From assembly GCF_028751195.1 (NCBI RefSeq), contig NZ_CP066784.1:124001-188000 (forward strand): a stretch of DNA of 64,000 nt, in the 5' to 3' direction. The position numbers and the translations under genes were made by a program. The notes beneath the pieces are model-generated. The model was not told the DNA's origin and made no database searches. It saw only the letters and a list, made by a program, of their open reading frames with translations. Origin of the DNA: Alicyclobacillus sp. ALC3. GTDB taxonomy: Bacteria > Bacillota > Bacilli > Alicyclobacillales > Alicyclobacillaceae. This document shows positions 62,954 to 64,000 of the stretch, one piece after another (position 1 is the stretch's first letter; each line of letters starts with the position of its first letter).

Positions 62954-64000
62954 TTAAATGAGCCCTTGCTCAAGCGCACACTCGGCAAGCAACACCGCGC
63001 CCTTGCCCGCACCCATCTTTGTGTTGTGGGAGACAAGCACGTACTTAACACCGCCAAGGATAGGCTCCTCCTCAATGCGACCCACTGACGTAGTCATCCC
63101 GTCACCACGGTCCCGGTCAAGGCGCACTTGCGGACGGAACGGGTCATCAAAGACGTGAATCCACTCATCCGGCGCGGAGTGAAGATTGCGACCTCGCACT
63201 GGATTGTGTTCGCGAAACACGCGCTTTACCTCAGCAACTGAAACCGACTCCGAAAAACCAGCAAAAACTGCCTCCGTATGGCCATCGAGCACAGCCGCTC
63301 GCGTGCAGATGCAGTTGATGTCGATAGATGCGGGCTCGATTCCGTCATCCGTCTGTGTACCGAGAATCTTCATGACCTCTCGACGCACCTTTTCCTCTTC
63401 CTTCGGGATGAACGGGATGATATTGTCGAGGCTGTCGAGGGTGCGGACGCCAGGACTCCTTCCTGCTCCGCTCACCGCCTGCATCGATACCATCAGTACG
63501 CGATTCACTTGGAAGTGTTGGTAGAGCGGCTGCAGTGTAATGGCTAGACCCGTTGTCGTGCAGTTCGGAATTGGCAACACAAAGCCCTTCCAGTTTCGGG
63601 CCGCCTGTTGTCTTTTTACTAGCGCCGCATGATGGTCGTTGACTCCTGGAACAATCAGTGGTGTATCCGATTCGTACCGGAATGCGCTCGCAGTCGAGAA
63701 CGTCGGGCGAACCGCACCGTATTTTGGCTCAAGTTCAAGCGCCAGATCAGATTCGACAGCCGTAAAAATGACATCCACACTGCCTGGCTCAAAGCGTTCA
63801 GAAGACACCACTGGTACATCCTTCATATCATCAGGCAAATCAGCGCCCAGCGACCATCGGGAGGAACCATCTGTCTCCTGGAGCGCCTCTTTGTACGTCC
63901 GTTTATCTCTCGAAGTCACCATTTGTACGACTTCAAACTGTGGATGGTTGGAGAGTGCCAGAACAAACTGTTGCCCCGCCATCCCTGTTGCGCCGACAAT
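62954..64000 (-). CDS. asd: aspartate-semialdehyde dehydrogenase, archaeal/fungal type (5' end outside window)
   Basis: At least 348 residues; the frame runs through the window end, where IVGATGMAGQQF shows the NADP-binding loop, so only a few N-terminal residues are missing. Catalytic Cys lies in LPIPNCTTTG, and the substrate region is QAVSGAGRSPGV with LDNIIPFIPKEEEKVRREV. These motifs match the archaeal/eukaryotic Asd family rather than the usual bacterial one. It reduces aspartyl phosphate to the semialdehyde used by DapA. The gene order asd-dapG-dapA is that of B. subtilis, where the enzyme type is different. Confidence 0.92.
   Translation of the reverse strand: MVGATGMAGQQFVLALSNHPQFEVVQMVTSRDKRTYKEALQETDGSSRWSLGADLPDDMKDVPVVSSERFEPGSVDVIFTAVESDLALELEPKYGAVRPTFSTASAFRYESDTPLIVPGVNDHHAALVKRQQAARNWKGFVLPIPNCTTTGLAITLQPLYQHFQVNRVLMVSMQAVSGAGRSPGVRTLDSLDNIIPFIPKEEEKVRREVMKILGTQTDDGIEPASIDINCICTRAAVLDGHTEAVFAGFSESVSVAEVKRVFREHNPVRGRNLHSAPDEWIHVFDDPFRPQVRLDRDRGDGMTTSVGRIEEEPILGGVKYVLVSHNTKMGAGKGAVLLAECALEQGLI

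Overview
The window reads as about 64 kb of chromosome from an endospore-forming, Gram-positive bacterium of the class Bacilli. Evidence is the set of sporulation genes (spoVK, spoVS, cotE, a GerA/SpoVAF-type germination protein, three YheC/YheD coat ATP-grasp proteins, tepA, spoIIIE/ftsK), the Bacilli regulators (GlnR, LexA with CGAAC..GTTCG boxes, a CcpA-like cre site), and gene order that matches the Bacillus subtilis mutS-mutL-miaA-hfq / spoVK-hflX-ynbB-glnR-glnA / rny-ymdB-spoVS / asd-dapG-dapA-rnjB-tepA-ylzJ-ftsK blocks. The moderately GC-rich coding sequence, frequent GTG and TTG starts, a cobalamin-dependent MetH and a short Aquifex-type aconitase suggest an Alicyclobacillus-like organism; that placement is inference.

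Layout. 1-8 kb (minus strand): start of acetyl-CoA synthetase, a methionine/folate pair (homocysteine methyltransferase-MTHFR fusion and MetH), an MFS transporter and an atypical SDR. 8-14 kb (mixed strands): aconitase, a small unknown gene, glycyl-tRNA synthetase, a HAD phosphatase, and the SOS pair yneA/lexA, whose intergenic region holds four LexA boxes. 14-20.8 kb (minus): a tightly overlapping run spoVK - GTPase - compact UbiA-like protein - 68-residue Cys/His protein - hflX - ynbB, followed by glnR-glnA with a GlnR box. 21-24.1 kb: a germination protein and eleven tRNA genes. 24.2-33 kb: hfq, miaA, RsmJ-like methyltransferase, mutL, mutS, ricA, miaB.

33-40.4 kb: a cluster of cotE, three YheC/D ATP-grasp proteins, a protein with a degraded ATP-grasp half joined to a glutamine-synthetase-like amidoligase, and a PhzF-family isomerase. 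This is the best candidate for an undescribed system: several amide-bond-forming enzymes beside a spore coat morphogenetic gene.

40.6-64 kb (minus except one gene): dipeptidase, spoVS, ymdB, rny, recX, recA (SOS-controlled), a DEAD-box helicase, cinA, pgsA, yajQ, a RodZ-like protein, ymfK, a divergent BMP-like lipoprotein, two unrecognised small genes, ftsK/spoIIIE, ylzJ, tepA, RNase J, and the lysine/diaminopimelate genes dapA, dapG and asd. The asd is of the archaeal/fungal type and runs off the window end. No phage, insertion sequence, CRISPR array or rRNA gene was seen.
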